A stretch of 64,000 bases of DNA from Tardiphaga robiniae (GTDB lineage Bacteria > Pseudomonadota > Alphaproteobacteria > Rhizobiales > Xanthobacteraceae), in NCBI RefSeq assembly GCF_001618955.1, contig NZ_LVYV01000003.1, forward strand, positions 168,999 to 232,998, read 5' to 3'. Shown here piece after piece: positions 1-11,235 of this stretch. The translations under genes were made by a program, and so were the position numbers. The notes below the pieces were generated by a model that was not told the origin of the DNA, did no database searches, and saw only the letters and a program-made list of their open reading frames with translations. How positions within the stretch are numbered: the stretch's first letter is position 1; the number at the start of each line of letters is the position of its first letter.

Positions 1-1219
1 CCGAGCCCGAGCCTAGGAACAACAGAGCCTTGAAGAAGGCGTGCGTGAACAGGTGGAACATGGCGACCGAGTAAGCCCCCGTCCCCAGTGCCACGAACAT
101 GTAACCGAGCTGCGAACAGGTCGAGTAAGCGACGATGCGCTTGATGTCGTTCTGCACCAGACCGATAGTCGCCGCGAAGAACGCCGTGGTCGCGCCGACC
201 AGCATCACGACGGCCTGCGCGTTCGGCGCGAGCTCGAACAGCGGCGACATGCGCGCCACCATGAACACGCCCGCGGTGACCATGGTCGCCGCGTGGATCA
301 GCGCCGACACAGGCGTCGGGCCTTCCATCGCGTCCGGCAACCAGGTGTGCAGCAGGAACTGGGCTGACTTGCCCATGGCGCCGACGAACAGCAGCAGACA
401 GGTCAGTGTCAGCGCATCGGCGTGCCAGCCGAAGAAGTTGATCGTCTTGCCGGTCAGGCTAGGCGCGCTGGCGAAGATGGTGTCGAGATCGGTCGAGCCA
501 ACCAGCATGAACAGCGCGAAGATGCCGAGCAGGAAGCCGAAGTCGCCGACGCGGTTGACGACGAACGCCTTGATCGCCGCCGCATTGGCCGAGGGCTTCT
601 TGAACCAGAAACCGATCAGCAGGTAGCTGGCCAGACCCACGCCTTCCCAGCCGAAGAACAGCTGCAGCAGGTTATCCGCCGTCACCAGCATCAGCATCAT
701 GAAGGTGAACAGCGACAGATACGCCATGAAGCGCGGCCGGTTCGGATCATCTTCCATATAGCCGAGCGAATAGATGTGCACGAGCGACGACACCGTGGTG
801 ACGACGACCAGCATCACGGCGGTCAGCGTATCGACGCGCAGCGTCCAGGACAGCTGCAGGTCGCCCGAATTGATCCAGTTCAGCAGCACGATACGGGCAT
901 CGTGATGCATGAAGGCGACGTCCACGAAGGTCATCCAGGACAGCACCGCCGACACCACCAGCAGACCGGCGGTGATCAGCTCGGCCGCACGCGAGCCGAG
1001 CGCGGCCGGCTCGGCAACATGGTGATGGTCGTCGTGATCATCGTGACCATGATCGTCATGCCCATGCGCAGCATGTGCGCTGGCATCGCCGTGACCGTGG
1101 TCGTCATGCGCATGGTCCATCTCGTCGCCGCTCGGATTACGCCCATGCGCACCCAGGATGGCGATGAAGCCGGCGATCAGCGCGCCGATCAGCGGCAGGA
1201 ATACAAGAGCCTGAATCAT
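1..1219 (-). CDS. nuoL: NADH-quinone oxidoreductase subunit L (partial, C-terminus outside window)
   Basis: The first 406 codons of an antiporter-like, proton-pumping membrane subunit of complex I. The translation begins [17 protein letters not shown] and continues through hydrophobic helices with typical NuoL stretches ([54 protein letters not shown]). The reading frame runs off the left edge without a stop. The start ATG (1217-1219) lies 7 bases after the nuoK stop. Residues 36-67, in the loop after the first helix, are an inserted His/Asp-rich tract with 13 histidines in 32 residues, absent from the E. coli protein. It is part of the nuo operon. Confidence 0.96.
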   Translation of the reverse strand, partial: MIQALVFLPLIGALIAGFIAILGAHGRNPSGDEMDHAHDDHGHGDASAHAAHGHDDHGHDDHDDHHHVAEPAALGSRAAELITAGLLVVSAVLSWMTFVDVAFMHHDARIVLLNWINSGDLQLSWTLRVDTLTAVMLVVVTTVSSLVHIYSLGYMEDDPNRPRFMAYLSLFTFMMLMLVTADNLLQLFFGWEGVGLASYLLIGFWFKKPSANAAAIKAFVVNRVGDFGFLLGIFALFMLVGSTDLDTIFASAPSLTGKTINFFGWHADALTLTCLLLFVGAMGKSAQFLLHTWLPDAMEGPTPVSALIHAATMVTAGVFMVARMSPLFELAPNAQAVVMLVGATTAFFAATIGLVQNDIKRIVAYSTCSQLGYMFVALGTGAYSVAMFHLFTHAFFKALLFLGSGS

Positions 1220-1226
1220 TGTTGGC

Positions 1227-1535
1227 TCAGCCCTTCATCAGATTGACGTCTTCAACCGCGATCGAGCCGCGGTTGCGGAAATAGACCACCAACACGGCGA
1301 GACCGATCGCTGCTTCCGCAGCGGCCACGGTCAGCACCAGCAGCGCGAACACCTGGCCCACGATGTCGCCGAGGAAGGTCGAGAACGCCACCATGTTGAT
1401 GTTGACGGCGAGCAGGATCAGCTCGATCGACATCAGGATGACGATGATGTTCTTGCGGTTCAGGAAGATGCCGAGAATGCCCAGCGTGAACAGAATCGCT
1501 GCGACCGCCAGATAGTGTCCGAGACCGATCGTCAT
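1227..1535 (-). CDS. nuoK: NADH-quinone oxidoreductase subunit K
   Basis: A 102-residue, three-helix membrane subunit of the complex I proton channel. Family-typical intramembrane glutamates are visible at about residue 38 ([11 protein letters not shown]) and residue 74 ([10 protein letters not shown]). The length equals the usual family length. The start codon overlaps the nuoJ stop by four bases (ATGA), which indicates translational coupling. nuoL follows 7 bases downstream. Confidence 0.97.
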   Translation of the reverse strand: MTIGLGHYLAVAAILFTLGILGIFLNRKNIIVILMSIELILLAVNINMVAFSTFLGDIVGQVFALLVLTVAAAEAAIGLAVLVVYFRNRGSIAVEDVNLMKG

Positions 1536-2170
1536 TTGACCCAGCTCCCCGCGTCGGCGTCCTGCAGGCCCTGCCCGGTCGCGACCTTGCGCACTTCCAT
1601 CGCCAGTTCCGGATTGCGCGCGTTCTGAACATTGATGTCCTGGCGCCGCACTTTGACCTTGTGACGCAGCGTCAGCACGATCGCGCCGATCATCGCCACC
1701 AGCAGCACCATGCCGGCCAGCTGGAAGTAATGGATGTACTTCGTATAGAGCACGAGGCCGAGCGCCTCGGTATTGCTCACATTCGTCGGGATGGCCGCCG
1801 TGATCGACTTGGTGACGTTCGGGTTCATCACCCAGCCACCTGCGACCAGCAGCAATTCGGCCAGGAAGATCGCACCGATCACGAGACCAAACGGCAGATA
1901 CTGGATGAAGCCTTCGCGCAGCTGCGTGAAGTCGACGTCGAGCATCATGATGACGAACAGGAACAGCACCGCGACGGCGCCGACATAGACGACTATCAGC
2001 AGCATCGCGAGGAATTCGGCACCCATCAGCACGAACAGGCCCGAGGCATTGACGAAGGCCAGGATCAGGAACAGCACGGAATGCACGGGATTGCGCGAGG
2101 CAATCACCATGACCGCGGAAGCCACGCAGATGCTGGCGAACAGATAGAAGAACAGTGCGGGAAGGATCAT
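1532..2170 (-). CDS. nuoJ: NADH-quinone oxidoreductase subunit J
   Basis: A 212-residue membrane subunit of complex I with five predicted hydrophobic segments. It contains the NuoJ core motif ([13 protein letters not shown], then [21 protein letters not shown]). A polar C-terminal tail of about 40 residues follows the last helix, as in other alphaproteobacteria. It lies 9 bases after nuoI and shares ATGA with nuoK. Confidence 0.97.
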   Translation of the reverse strand: MILPALFFYLFASICVASAVMVIASRNPVHSVLFLILAFVNASGLFVLMGAEFLAMLLIVVYVGAVAVLFLFVIMMLDVDFTQLREGFIQYLPFGLVIGAIFLAELLLVAGGWVMNPNVTKSITAAIPTNVSNTEALGLVLYTKYIHYFQLAGMVLLVAMIGAIVLTLRHKVKVRRQDINVQNARNPELAMEVRKVATGQGLQDADAGSWVK

Positions 2171-2179
2171 CTGGTCACC

Positions 2180-2668
2180 TTACCGGTACGGCGCGTCGAG
2201 TTCGATTGACTTCGCAATCTCGCGCTCCCAGCGGTCGCCGTTGGCGAGCAATTTCGCCTTGTCATAATAGAGTTCCTCACGCGTCTCGGTGGCGAACTCG
2301 AAGTTCGGTCCCTCGACGATCGCATCCACCGGACAGGCCTCCTGGCACAGTCCGCAATAGATGCATTTCACCATGTCGATGTCGTAGCGCACGGTACGGC
2401 GCGTACCATCGTTGCGGCGCGGGCCGGCTTCGATGGTGATGGCCTGTGCCGGACACACCGCTTCGCAGAGCTTGCAGGCGATGCAGCGCTCTTCGCCGTT
2501 CGGATAGCGGCGTAGCGCATGCTCACCGCGGAAACGCGGCGAGATCGGCCCTTTCTCGAACGGATAGTTCAGCGTCGGCTTCGGTTTGAAAAAATACCGC
2601 ATGGCGAGGATGAACGCCGAGACGAACTCCGCCAGCAGAAGCGAATGAGCTGTTGCCCTGATATTCAT
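2180..2668 (-). CDS. nuoI: NADH-quinone oxidoreductase subunit I
   Basis: A 162-residue peripheral-arm subunit that carries two [4Fe-4S] clusters (N6a/N6b). Both ferredoxin motifs are intact: [12 protein letters not shown] and [13 protein letters not shown] chose the ATG at 2668 ([11 protein letters not shown]) over one seven codons upstream because a GAGGT ribosome site sits just before it and overlaps the nuoH stop. It passes electrons from NuoG towards NuoB and quinone. Confidence 0.97.
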   Translation of the reverse strand: MNIRATAHSLLLAEFVSAFILAMRYFFKPKPTLNYPFEKGPISPRFRGEHALRRYPNGEERCIACKLCEAVCPAQAITIEAGPRRNDGTRRTVRYDIDMVKCIYCGLCQEACPVDAIVEGPNFEFATETREELYYDKAKLLANGDRWEREIAKSIELDAPYR

Positions 2669-2675
2669 AGTGACC

Positions 2676-3701
2676 TCATTTCGGAGCAAGGCCCCCGAAT
2701 TGCAGCACGGCAGCGACGATGATGACGTACGCCAACGACAGCGGCAGAAACACCTTCCAGCCCAGACGCATCAGCTGGTCGTAGCGGTAGCGCGGCACGA
2801 TCGCCTTCGCCATCGCAATCAGGAAGAACATGAACATCACCTTGAGGGCGAACCAGATGATGCCTGGCACCCAGGTGAATGGCGCGAACGGGATCGGCGA
2901 CAGCCAGCCGCCAAGGAACAGGATCGTTGCCAGCGCGCACATGGTGACGATGGCGACATATTCACCGAGCATGAACAGCAGATACGGGGTCGAGCCGTAT
3001 TCGGTCATGAAGCCCGCGACCAGTTCCGATTCCGCTTCGACGAGGTCGAAGGGGGGACGGTTGGTTTCAGCCAGCGCCGAGACATAGAAGATCACGAACA
3101 TTGGGAACAGCGGGATCCAGTACCAGCCGAGAATGCCCCACTTCGAATTCTGCGCGGCGACGATGTCCGTCAGGTTCAGCGAACCGACGCAGAGCAAGAC
3201 GGTGATGATGACGAAGCCAATCGAAACTTCGTAGGACACCATCTGCGCGGCGGCGCGCAGCGCCGACAGGAACGGATATTTCGAGTTCGACGACCAGCCG
3301 GCCATGATGATGCCGTAGACCGACAGCGACGAGATCGCGAAGATATAGAGCACGCCGACATTGATGTCGGAGATCACCCAGCCGAGATCCATCGGGATCA
3401 CCGCCCAGGCCGCCAGCGCGAGCACGCAGGACACCAGCGGCGCCAGCAGGAACACGCCCTTGTTGGAGCTGGAAGGAACCACGGGCTCCTTCAACACGAA
3501 TTTCAACAAGTCCGCGAAGGATTGCAGCAGGCCGAATGGCCCGACCACGTTGGGGCCACGGCGGATCTGTACCGCCGCCCAGATCTTGCGGTCAGCCAGC
3601 AGGATGTAGGCAATCGCAATCAAGAGCACCACGAGCACAAGGAGGCTCTGCGCGACCATGATGATCAGCGGCCACAGGGTGCTTGTCCAGAATTCAGCCA
3701 T
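2676..3701 (-). CDS. nuoH: NADH-quinone oxidoreductase subunit H
   Basis: A 341-residue membrane subunit that forms part of the quinone site at the junction of the two arms of complex I. It has about eight hydrophobic helices and the conserved loops [14 protein letters not shown] and [21 protein letters not shown]. The length is normal. It lies four bases after nuoG, and its stop overlaps the ribosome site of nuoI. Confidence 0.97.
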   Translation of the reverse strand: MAEFWTSTLWPLIIMVAQSLLVLVVLLIAIAYILLADRKIWAAVQIRRGPNVVGPFGLLQSFADLLKFVLKEPVVPSSSNKGVFLLAPLVSCVLALAAWAVIPMDLGWVISDINVGVLYIFAISSLSVYGIIMAGWSSNSKYPFLSALRAAAQMVSYEVSIGFVIITVLLCVGSLNLTDIVAAQNSKWGILGWYWIPLFPMFVIFYVSALAETNRPPFDLVEAESELVAGFMTEYGSTPYLLFMLGEYVAIVTMCALATILFLGGWLSPIPFAPFTWVPGIIWFALKVMFMFFLIAMAKAIVPRYRYDQLMRLGWKVFLPLSLAYVIIVAAVLQFGGLAPK

Positions 3702-3705
3702 CGGT

Positions 3706-5781
3706 TTACTCCGCCGCCGTCAGCATCTGGCCGGAGGCCAGGCGGGAGCATTCCGCCATGATGGCTGACGCACGCGCGATCGGGTTGGTCAGGTAGAAGT
3801 CCTCAACGGAGGCCTTGAACGGTGTCTTGTCGACGGTGCCCCCCTTGCCCGCAAGGGTCTTGATCGCACCGGCATCGCCGGCCTCGATCTGATCGATGCG
3901 CATCAGGTGCGGTGCAGCCTTGAAGATCGCCTGCCGCAGCGCAGCCAGCGAGTCGTAAGGCAGCTTGTGGCCGAGCACGTCGGACAATGCGCGGATCACC
4001 GCCCAGTCCTCGCGGGCATCGCCCGGCGGGAAACCGGCGCGCTCCGCCATCTGCACGCGGCCTTCGGTGTTGACGAAGATGCCGGACTTCTCGGTATAGG
4101 CCGCACCCGGCAGGATCACGTCGGCGCGATGCGCGCCGCGGTCACCATGGGTGCCGATGTAGACGACGAAGGTGCCGTCGGCGACTTTCACGTCGTCGGC
4201 GCCGAGCGAGAACAACACATCGAGCGAACCAGCCGACGTCATCTGTGCGAGGCTCAGGCTGCCAGATGTCGGCGCGAAACCGATATCGAGCGCGCCGACC
4301 GTCGAGGCCGCCATCTGCAGCACCGCAAAACCGTTCCAGCCGTCCTTGATGACACCGAAGTCCGAAGCGAGCTTGGCAGCCGCCGCGAGTACCGCAGCGC
4401 CATCGGCACGTGCGGCCACACCGGCGCCAACCAGCACGATCGGATGCTTGGCGTTCTTCAGCACATCGGCGAAGGCGTTCTTGCCGGCGGCGAGTTCGGC
4501 CAGCGAGTCCGTGCCGGCGCCGAGATAGTCGTAGCGATAGGTCAGATCGGCCTTCTCGCCGATCACGCCGACCTTCAATGCACCGGTGCGCCATGCCTTG
4601 CGGATGCGCGCGTTGAGAACGGCGGCTTCCTTGCGCGGGTTGGCGCCCACGATCAGCAGCGCATCGGCCTGCTCGATGCCGGCGATGGTCGGGTTGAAAA
4701 TGTAGGACGCGCGACCAGTGGCCGCATCAAACGCGCCCGCGCTCTGGGTCGCCAGATTGGCCGAACCCATGCTTGCGAGCAGTTGCTTCAGCGCGAACAT
4801 TTCCTCGACCGCAGCGAGATCGCCAGCGATGGCGCCGATCTTCTTGCTGCCGGCCACCTTCGCAGCGATGGCACTGAACGCTTCAGCCCAGGTCGCAGCG
4901 CGCAGCTTGCCGTTGTCGCGGATATACGGACGATCGAGACGCTGCGTGCGCAGGCCGTCGACGATGTGGCGTGTCTTGTCGGAGATCCATTCCTCGTTCA
5001 CGGCCTCATTGACGCGCGGCAGGATGCGCATCACTTCGCGGCCACGGGTGTCGACGCGGATCGCCGAGCCGACCGCATCCATGACATCGATGGACTGGGT
5101 CTTGCCGAGCTCCCACGGACGCGCGGCGAAAGCGTAAGGTTTCGAGGTCAGCGCACCGACCGGGCAGATATCGACGAGGTTGCCCTGCAGCTCCGAGGTC
5201 AGCGCCGTTTCCAGGAACGAAGTGATTTCCATGTCCTCGCCGCGACCGGTGGCGCCCATTTCCGGCACGCCGCAGATCTCGGCGGCGAAGCGGACACAGC
5301 GCGTGCACTGGATGCAGCGATTCATCGAGGTCTTCACGAGAGCGCCGAGATACTTGTCCTCGACGGCACGCTTGTTTTCGGCAAAGCGCGACGTGTCGAC
5401 GCCGTAGCCCATCGCCTGGTCCTGCAAATCGCACTCGCCGCCCTGATCGCAGATCGGGCAATCCAGCGGGTGGTTGATCAGCAGGAATTCCATCACGCCT
5501 TCGCGTGCCTTCTTGACCATCGGCGAGCGGGTCGAGATTTCCGGCGGCTCACCCTTCGGGCCCGGACGGCAATCGCGCACGCCCCAGGCGCAGCTCGCGA
5601 CCGGCTTCGGTCCGCCCTTCACCTCGACCAGGCACATGCGGCAATTGCCAGCGATCGACAGGCGCTCATGGTAGCAGAAGCGCGGGATTTCGGCGTCGGC
5701 GGCTTCACACGCCTGCAGAAGCGTGTATTCCGCGGGGACCTCGATCTCTTTGCCGTCGATGATCAGTTTCGTCATAGCCAT
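3706..5781 (-). CDS. nuoG: NADH-quinone oxidoreductase subunit G
   Basis: A 691-residue peripheral-arm subunit. The N-terminal [2Fe-2S] ferredoxin-like domain has [15 protein letters not shown]. Next come a His/Cys cluster region ([18 protein letters not shown]) and a [4Fe-4S] motif ([16 protein letters not shown]), then a molybdopterin-oxidoreductase-like domain without cofactor function in this family. The length matches alphaproteobacterial and mitochondrial forms and is shorter than the E. coli protein. The start at 5781 is favoured by a GGAG eight bases upstream; a second ATG two codons later is possible. Confidence 0.96.
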   Translation of the reverse strand: MAMTKLIIDGKEIEVPAEYTLLQACEAADAEIPRFCYHERLSIAGNCRMCLVEVKGGPKPVASCAWGVRDCRPGPKGEPPEISTRSPMVKKAREGVMEFLLINHPLDCPICDQGGECDLQDQAMGYGVDTSRFAENKRAVEDKYLGALVKTSMNRCIQCTRCVRFAAEICGVPEMGATGRGEDMEITSFLETALTSELQGNLVDICPVGALTSKPYAFAARPWELGKTQSIDVMDAVGSAIRVDTRGREVMRILPRVNEAVNEEWISDKTRHIVDGLRTQRLDRPYIRDNGKLRAATWAEAFSAIAAKVAGSKKIGAIAGDLAAVEEMFALKQLLASMGSANLATQSAGAFDAATGRASYIFNPTIAGIEQADALLIVGANPRKEAAVLNARIRKAWRTGALKVGVIGEKADLTYRYDYLGAGTDSLAELAAGKNAFADVLKNAKHPIVLVGAGVAARADGAAVLAAAAKLASDFGVIKDGWNGFAVLQMAASTVGALDIGFAPTSGSLSLAQMTSAGSLDVLFSLGADDVKVADGTFVVYIGTHGDRGAHRADVILPGAAYTEKSGIFVNTEGRVQMAERAGFPPGDAREDWAVIRALSDVLGHKLPYDSLAALRQAIFKAAPHLMRIDQIEAGDAGAIKTLAGKGGTVDKTPFKASVEDFYLTNPIARASAIMAECSRLASGQMLTAAE

Positions 5782-5786
5782 GCGCC

Positions 5787-7112
5787 CTACTCCGCCGCGA
5801 CCAGATGCGCGGGATCGAGGATGCCTTGATCGTCAAGCGTGGCCTTGCGGCTGAACTCTTCGATGCGGCGTTCGATCTCCGGGCGGAAGGCGCGGATCAG
5901 GCCCTGCACCGGCCACGCGGCGGCATCGCCGAGTGCGCAGATGGTGTGGCCTTCAACCTGCTTGGTGACTTCGAGCAGCATGTCGATCTCGCGCTTGTGG
6001 GCGCGGCCCTCGACCATGCGGCTCAGCACGCGCCACATCCAGCCGGTGCCTTCGCGGCACGGCGTGCACTGGCCGCAGCTCTCATGCTTGAAGAAGTAGC
6101 TGATGCGGGCAATCGCCGCGACCACGTCGGTGGACTTGTCCATGACGATGACGCCGGCGGTACCGAATGACGACTTCACCGCGCGGGTGCCGTCGAAGTC
6201 CATGATGAGTTCTTCGCAATCCGCGGCCGGGATCAGCGGGCACGATGCGCCGCCGGGGATAATCGCCAGCAGATTGTCCCAGCCGCCGCGAATGCCGCCG
6301 CCGTGCTTCTCGATCAGCTCCCTGAACGGAATGCTCATGGCGTCCTCGACGACGCAGGGCGTGTTGACGTGGCCGGAGATGCCGTAAAGCTTGGTGCCGA
6401 CATTGTTCGGACGGCCGATCGAGGCGAACCACGCCGCGCCGCGCCGCAGGATGTCCGGCGCAACAGCGATCGACTCCACATTGTTCACCGTCGTCGGGCA
6501 GCCGTAGAGACCGACATTCGCCGGGAATGGCGGCTTCAGGCGCGGCTGGCCCTTCTTGCCTTCAAGGCTTTCGAGCAGTGCAGTCTCTTCGCCGCAGATA
6601 TAGGCGCCGGCACCGTGCGCGACATAGAGGTCGAACGGGAAGCCGTGGATGTTGTTCTTGCCGATCAGATTGGCCTCATAGGCCTGATCGATCGCCGCCT
6701 GCAGATGCTCGCGCTCCCGAATGAATTCGCCGCGCACATAGATATAACCGACATGGGCGCCCATGGCGCAGCCGGCGATCAGGCAGCCTTCGACCAGCGT
6801 ATGCGGATCGTGCCGCATGATCTCGCGGTCCTTACAGGTACCGGGCTCGGACTCGTCAGCATTGACGACGAGATAGCTCGGGCGGCCGTCGGCATTGTCC
6901 TTCGGCATGAAGGACCACTTCATGCCGGTCGGGAAACCTGCACCGCCGCGGCCACGCAGGCCCGACGCCTTCATCTCGTTGACGATCCAGTCGCGGCCCT
7001 TGTCGATGATGGCCTTGGTGCCATCCCAGCCGCCGCGGCGGCGTGCGCCGGCGAGACCCCAGTCGTCGAGGCCGTAGAGATTGCGGAAGATGCGGTCGTT
7101 GTCGTCGAGCAT
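5787..7112 (-). CDS. nuoF: NADH-quinone oxidoreductase subunit F
   Basis: A 441-residue NADH- and FMN-binding subunit, the entry point of electrons into complex I. The nucleotide-binding glycine stretch ([15 protein letters not shown]) and the C-terminal [4Fe-4S] motif ([12 protein letters not shown]) are present. The frame is open 24 codons further upstream, but family members begin MLDDNDRIF and GAGGAAG precedes the ATG at 7112, so that start was used. It follows the small membrane ORF at 7124-7288. Confidence 0.97.
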   Translation of the reverse strand: MLDDNDRIFRNLYGLDDWGLAGARRRGGWDGTKAIIDKGRDWIVNEMKASGLRGRGGAGFPTGMKWSFMPKDNADGRPSYLVVNADESEPGTCKDREIMRHDPHTLVEGCLIAGCAMGAHVGYIYVRGEFIREREHLQAAIDQAYEANLIGKNNIHGFPFDLYVAHGAGAYICGEETALLESLEGKKGQPRLKPPFPANVGLYGCPTTVNNVESIAVAPDILRRGAAWFASIGRPNNVGTKLYGISGHVNTPCVVEDAMSIPFRELIEKHGGGIRGGWDNLLAIIPGGASCPLIPAADCEELIMDFDGTRAVKSSFGTAGVIVMDKSTDVVAAIARISYFFKHESCGQCTPCREGTGWMWRVLSRMVEGRAHKREIDMLLEVTKQVEGHTICALGDAAAWPVQGLIRAFRPEIERRIEEFSRKATLDDQGILDPAHLVAAE

Positions 7113-7123
7113 GGCTTCCTCGA

Positions 7124-7288
7124 TCAGCGATTGGATTGCTTGTAGGCGAGCATCGCGGCGCAACCGCCGAACACAACGGCCCACAACAGACTTGATTCAA
7201 GCGTGGCGTTCAAAAAGAAGCGCTGCAGCGAGAAAATGAACGCAGCTGCGACCGTCGTATGCAGTGCGATGTAGAGCCACTTGTTCAT
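7124..7288 (-). CDS. small membrane protein inside the nuo operon
   Basis: A 54-residue protein ([17 protein letters not shown]...) with two hydrophobic segments (about residues 5-24 and 31-47) and a basic tail ending KQSNR. The ATG at 7288 has a strong GGGGGA site. A longer form from 7339 would overlap the nuoE stop as ATGA and cannot be excluded. It sits between nuoE and nuoF and must be co-transcribed with them. The function is unknown; an accessory or assembly role in complex I is a guess from position only. Confidence 0.7.
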   Translation of the reverse strand: MNKWLYIALHTTVAAAFIFSLQRFFLNATLESSLLWAVVFGGCAAMLAYKQSNR

Positions 7289-7335
7289 TGCCGCGTCCCC
7301 CGACTGCGTTGCAAATTTCATCGACAGCGCGCGCA

Positions 7336-8142
7336 TCATTTCTTCGGCTCCTTGGGATTCTTCGGATCCTTGGGAGTTCCACCTTTCGGCGGATTGGTCT
7401 TGGTCGCGTCGGCAGCCGGCGGCTTCGGCGCCGGGCGCTCCTGCACATTGGCCGACTCGGTCTGCTTCTTCGGCTCTGCATCGGCGAGCGCGGGCTCCTT
7501 CGGCATATCCAGAACCTTCGTGTATGTGGCGGCGCCACCGCTCGTCATCACGCGCGCGCCGCCTTCGGGCGCGGCAAACTGACGGCCGATCTGCGAACCC
7601 GGCTTCGGCGGCGTGCCGGCGGCAAAGCCGTCGATCAGCTTGTTCATGCTCTCTTTGGTGAGGTCTTCGTAGGTGTCGCTCCAGATCATCGCCATCGGGG
7701 CGTTGACGCAGGCGCCGAGGCACTCGACCTCCTCCCACGAGAAGTCGCCATCTGCGGACAGATGGAACGGGTCGTGATGGATGCGATGCTGACAGACGTC
7801 GATCAGATCGCCGGCGCCGCGCAGCATGCAAGGCGTGGTACCGCAGACCTGAATATGCGCCTTCTTGCCGACCGGCTGCAGCTGGAACTGGGTGTAGAAG
7901 GTCGCGACTTCGAGCACGCGGATATAGGGCATTTCCAGCATGTCGGCGACGACGCGGATCGCGGCTTCCGACACCCAGCCGGCCTGCTGCTCCTGTGCGC
8001 GCCACAGGATCGCGATCACGGCCGATGCCTGACGGCCGGGCGGATAATGCGTGATCTGCTCTTTCGCCCACGCCAAATTCTCAGGCGTGAATTCAAACGA
8101 AGCGGGCTGAACTTCTTTCGGAGCCAAACGGCGGACGGACAT
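7336..8142 (-). CDS. nuoE: NADH-quinone oxidoreductase subunit E with long C-terminal extension
   Basis: A 268-residue protein. Residues 1-205 are the usual NuoE, a thioredoxin-like [2Fe-2S] subunit with [10 protein letters not shown] and [10 protein letters not shown] cysteine motifs. About 60 further residues are low-complexity Ala/Pro/Lys/Glu, ending [16 protein letters not shown]. coli NuoE has about 166 residues. The start at 8142 ([11 protein letters not shown]) fits the family; the frame extends 13 codons upstream without support. The FkbM gene lies immediately upstream. Confidence 0.95.
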   Translation of the reverse strand: MSVRRLAPKEVQPASFEFTPENLAWAKEQITHYPPGRQASAVIAILWRAQEQQAGWVSEAAIRVVADMLEMPYIRVLEVATFYTQFQLQPVGKKAHIQVCGTTPCMLRGAGDLIDVCQHRIHHDPFHLSADGDFSWEEVECLGACVNAPMAMIWSDTYEDLTKESMNKLIDGFAAGTPPKPGSQIGRQFAAPEGGARVMTSGGAATYTKVLDMPKEPALADAEPKKQTESANVQERPAPKPPAADATKTNPPKGGTPKDPKNPKEPKK

Positions 8143-8152
8143 GTCTAGTCTC

Positions 8153-9121
8153 TCAATGAGTGCGGCGCGCCGCGCTCGCATTCAGGCTGTTGATGCGGTC
8201 GAGCCAGAACGCACTCGATGTGCCAAACACGTTGTAGCCAACATGTGTGGACACCTTGATGCGATCGAGGATCGACAACTCGGTCACGGTTTCGAAACGG
8301 TTGGTGGCGGGATCATGCACGATCAACTTGAGCGGCGTTTGATCCAGGATAAAGCGTGAGACAGTGTGATGCGGGTCATTGCCGTGCTCTTCGCACATGA
8401 TGACCGAGTCGCCCTGCAGCAATCGCGCGCCGCCCTTGATAGCCTCGATCTCGACGCCTTCGACGTCGAGCTTGATCAGGTATTTGCCAGACATCGACAC
8501 CTTGCCGTCGTCGAGCAGATTATCGAGCGAGATCACAGGCACTTCCTCGCCGCCGGCATTGGGATCACCGGCGATGCTGAAGGCTTCGTGCTTGGTGCCC
8601 GACAGATGTGCCGTGCCGCGCTGCGAACCGATCGCGCATTTGATGACGTCGAACCGGTCACCATTGATCCTGGCATTGTTGGCGAGCTTGGCGAAATTAT
8701 CGAATGACGGCTCGATCGCAATCGCCTTGTGCGAGCCGAACGGCGCGCTCGACACCAGCACCGACCAGTATCCATAATTCGCGCCGCAATCGAGCAGCGT
8801 GTAATCGACGTCGATCGAGTTCCGGAACAACACCTCAAGCTCGTCTTCATAGGAGAACGTGCGGTTGAGCAACTTGCTCCAGTAGCCATCGCCGAACGGG
8901 AACGCGAACAGCGCATCCGCATTCAGCTTCACCACGAGATCCCGCGCCGGCAGCACCGTCCTGCGCATCAGGTTGGCGCACATGTTGTAGCCGCGATGCG
9001 AGAACGACGACGAGATCTTCGAGCCAACCACCAGCGCACATGCCATCGCACGTTCCCAGAGATTCACGCTCTGGAGAACGCCGGACGCCCGGTCAAACTG
9101 GATGGGAGGCGTCAGCGTCAC
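8153..9121 (-). CDS. FkbM-family SAM-dependent methyltransferase
   Basis: A 322-residue protein with a Rossmann SAM-binding signature ([12 protein letters not shown]) and the FkbM hallmark [16 protein letters not shown], followed by an acidic CEEHG segment. FkbM enzymes usually O-methylate sugars or polyketides; the substrate here is unknown. The GTG start overlaps the stop of the preceding small gene (GTGA), so translation is coupled inside the nuo operon. A later ATG (residue 26) is an alternative start. A sugar-type methyltransferase embedded in complex I genes is unusual. Confidence 0.85.
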   Translation of the reverse strand: MTLTPPIQFDRASGVLQSVNLWERAMACALVVGSKISSSFSHRGYNMCANLMRRTVLPARDLVVKLNADALFAFPFGDGYWSKLLNRTFSYEDELEVLFRNSIDVDYTLLDCGANYGYWSVLVSSAPFGSHKAIAIEPSFDNFAKLANNARINGDRFDVIKCAIGSQRGTAHLSGTKHEAFSIAGDPNAGGEEVPVISLDNLLDDGKVSMSGKYLIKLDVEGVEIEAIKGGARLLQGDSVIMCEEHGNDPHHTVSRFILDQTPLKLIVHDPATNRFETVTELSILDRIKVSTHVGYNVFGTSSAFWLDRINSLNASAARRTH

Positions 9122-9408
9122 TGTTTGACCTCAACCTCATCACCGATTGCGTGACGGCACGACCAGTTCTCACCCACGGGAGCCGGTCGGCCAAAGCGGC
9201 GCGCAATCACGGGGCCGTTGTTGCAGGTGCAATCACCGTTCGACAAAACGAAGCTCTCAACGCCGCCCAGATCGCCGCTGGCGATTTCCTGGAAGCCGGC
9301 TGGCAGCTTCTTGAAGGCAGCATAGTGCGCGCAGCCGAGCTCGGCCGCGAAAGCGGGCAATCCGATCAGACCTGTCATAGCCAGACTGAGACCCGCAGTC
9401 ACGTTCAT
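9118..9408 (-). CDS. small secreted cysteine-containing protein
   Basis: A 96-residue protein with a signal peptide ([23 protein letters not shown], cleavage after AFA likely). The mature part of about 75 residues has four cysteines (LGC, a CTC pair, WSC), consistent with disulfides in the periplasm. The ATG at 9408 overlaps the nuoD stop as ATGA, which fixes the start. I do not recognise the family. Its place between nuoD and the FkbM gene implies co-expression with complex I. Confidence 0.75.
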   Translation of the reverse strand: MNVTAGLSLAMTGLIGLPAFAAELGCAHYAAFKKLPAGFQEIASGDLGGVESFVLSNGDCTCNNGPVIARRFGRPAPVGENWSCRHAIGDEVEVKQ

Positions 9409-10598
9409 CGATCGACCTCTCCGAACACGATATCGAGCGAACCGAGGATGGCAGAGACGTCGGCGAGCAGATGGCCGCGGCACATGAAGTCCATGGCCTG
9501 CAGATGCGCAAAGCCCGGCGCACGGATCTTGCACTTGTACGGCTTGTTGCTGCCGTCGGAGACGAGATAGACGCCGAACTCACCCTTCGGCGCTTCGACG
9601 GCGGCATAGACTTCGCCTTCCGGCACGCGGAAGCCTTCGGTGTAGAGCTTGAAGTGATGGATCAGCGATTCCATCGAGCGCTTCATCTCGCTGCGGCGCG
9701 GCGGGAAAATCTTGTTGTCCTCGACGGCGACAGCACCCTGCCCGTCCGCGGCGCGCATCTTGGCGATGCACTGCTTCATGATCTTGGTCGACTGCCGCAT
9801 CTCTTCGACGCGGATGCAGTAACGATCGTAGCAATCGCCGTTCTTGCCGATCGGAACGTCGAATTCCATTTCGGCGTAGCACTCATAAGGCTGCGACTTG
9901 CGCAGATCCCAGGCGGCGCCGGAGCCGCGCACCATCACGCCGGAGAAGCCCCACTTCCAGGCGTCTTCCAGCGACACCACGCCGATATCGACGTTGCGCT
10001 GCTTGAAGATGCGGTTACCAGTGAGCAGCGTCTCGAGATCGTCGAGCACCTGCGGGAAGGCATCGCACCAGGCATCGATGTCGTTGATCAGCTTGGGCGG
10101 CAGATCCTGATGTACGCCGCCGATACGGAAGAATGCGGCATGCATGCGCGAGCCCGAGGCACGCTCATAGAACACCATCAGCTTCTCGCGCTCTTCGAAA
10201 CCCCATAGCGGCGGGGTCAGCGCGCCGACGTCCATCGCCTGCGTGGTGATGTTGAGAAGATGCGACAAGATACGGCCGATTTCGGAATACAGCACGCGGA
10301 TCAACTGGCCGCGGCGCGGCACGGTAATGCCGAGCAGCTTTTCAGCAGCCAGACAGAACGCGTGTTCCTGGTTCATCGGCGCGACGTAATCGAGCCGGTC
10401 GAAATACGGGATCGCCTGCAGATAGGTCTTCTGCTCGATCAGCTTCTCGGTGCCGCGGTGAAGCAGGCCGATATGCGGATCGACGCGCTCGACGACTTCA
10501 CCGTCGAGCTCCAGCACCAGGCGGAGCACGCCGTGCGCGGCCGGATGCTGCGGTCCGAAGTTGATCGTGAAATTGCGAACGTTGGGTTGTTCGGTCAT
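9405..10598 (-). CDS. nuoD: NADH-quinone oxidoreductase subunit D
   Basis: A 397-residue, 49-kDa-type subunit that lines the quinone pocket with NuoB. Family signatures are visible: [14 protein letters not shown] near the N-terminus, [14 protein letters not shown], and the C-terminal [12 protein letters not shown]. NuoC and NuoD are separate genes here, unlike the fused E. coli form. The start overlaps the nuoC stop by four bases. Confidence 0.97.
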   Translation of the reverse strand: MTEQPNVRNFTINFGPQHPAAHGVLRLVLELDGEVVERVDPHIGLLHRGTEKLIEQKTYLQAIPYFDRLDYVAPMNQEHAFCLAAEKLLGITVPRRGQLIRVLYSEIGRILSHLLNITTQAMDVGALTPPLWGFEEREKLMVFYERASGSRMHAAFFRIGGVHQDLPPKLINDIDAWCDAFPQVLDDLETLLTGNRIFKQRNVDIGVVSLEDAWKWGFSGVMVRGSGAAWDLRKSQPYECYAEMEFDVPIGKNGDCYDRYCIRVEEMRQSTKIMKQCIAKMRAADGQGAVAVEDNKIFPPRRSEMKRSMESLIHHFKLYTEGFRVPEGEVYAAVEAPKGEFGVYLVSDGSNKPYKCKIRAPGFAHLQAMDFMCRGHLLADVSAILGSLDIVFGEVDR

Positions 10599-11209
10599 GG
10601 CTTGACCTCTGCCTTCTCGTCACCCGGCAGCACGGGATAATCCGCGCCTTCCCAGGGCGAGAGGAAATCGAATTTGCGGAATTCCTGGTTGAGCCGGACC
10701 GGCTCGTACACCACCCGCTTCTCCTGGTCGTCGTAACGAACCTCGACGAAGCCTGTGAGCGGGAAGTCCTTGCGCAGCGGATGGCCGTCGAAACCGTAAT
10801 CGGTCAGCAGCCGGCGCATGTCGGGATGACCGACAAAGATCACGCCATAGAGGTCATAGGCTTCGCGCTCGAACCAGTCAGCGCCGGGAAACACCGAAAT
10901 GATCGACGGCACCTGAGTTGTTTCGGATGCGAGCGCCTTCACGCGGATGCGCGTATTCAGCGTCGGCGACATCAGGTGATAGACAACGTCGAAGCGCTTT
11001 TCGCGACCGGGATAGTCGACAGCCGTCGCATCGGTGAAATTGACGAAGCGGCAGCGCGGATCGTCACGCAGGAACTGCGCGACCTCGACGATCTTCGATG
11101 TTTCCACCGCAATCGTCAGCTGGCCGAACGCCACCTCATGCGCGAGCGCGGCACCCGGCAGGGCGCCGACAATCGTCTGACCCAGTGTGTCGAGCCTCAC
11201 ATCGTCCAT
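10595..11209 (-). CDS. nuoC: NADH-quinone oxidoreductase subunit C
   Basis: A 204-residue, 30-kDa-type subunit of the peripheral arm. The characteristic ERE(A)[34 protein letters not shown] block is present around residues 110-155. It lies 26 bases after nuoB and shares ATGA with nuoD. Confidence 0.97.
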   Translation of the reverse strand: MDDVRLDTLGQTIVGALPGAALAHEVAFGQLTIAVETSKIVEVAQFLRDDPRCRFVNFTDATAVDYPGREKRFDVVYHLMSPTLNTRIRVKALASETTQVPSIISVFPGADWFEREAYDLYGVIFVGHPDMRRLLTDYGFDGHPLRKDFPLTGFVEVRYDDQEKRVVYEPVRLNQEFRKFDFLSPWEGADYPVLPGDEKAEVKP

Positions 11210-11235
11210 GACAAAGCCTTAAGCGTTCGCGAGTC

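Noticed and set aside
2670..5829. Long plus-strand open frames of 363 and 640 codons opposite nuoH and nuoG
   Set aside because: They are antisense to well-conserved nuo genes, their products are rich in Arg, His, Asp and Gln as expected for antisense frames in GC-rich DNA, and they have no recognisable domain.
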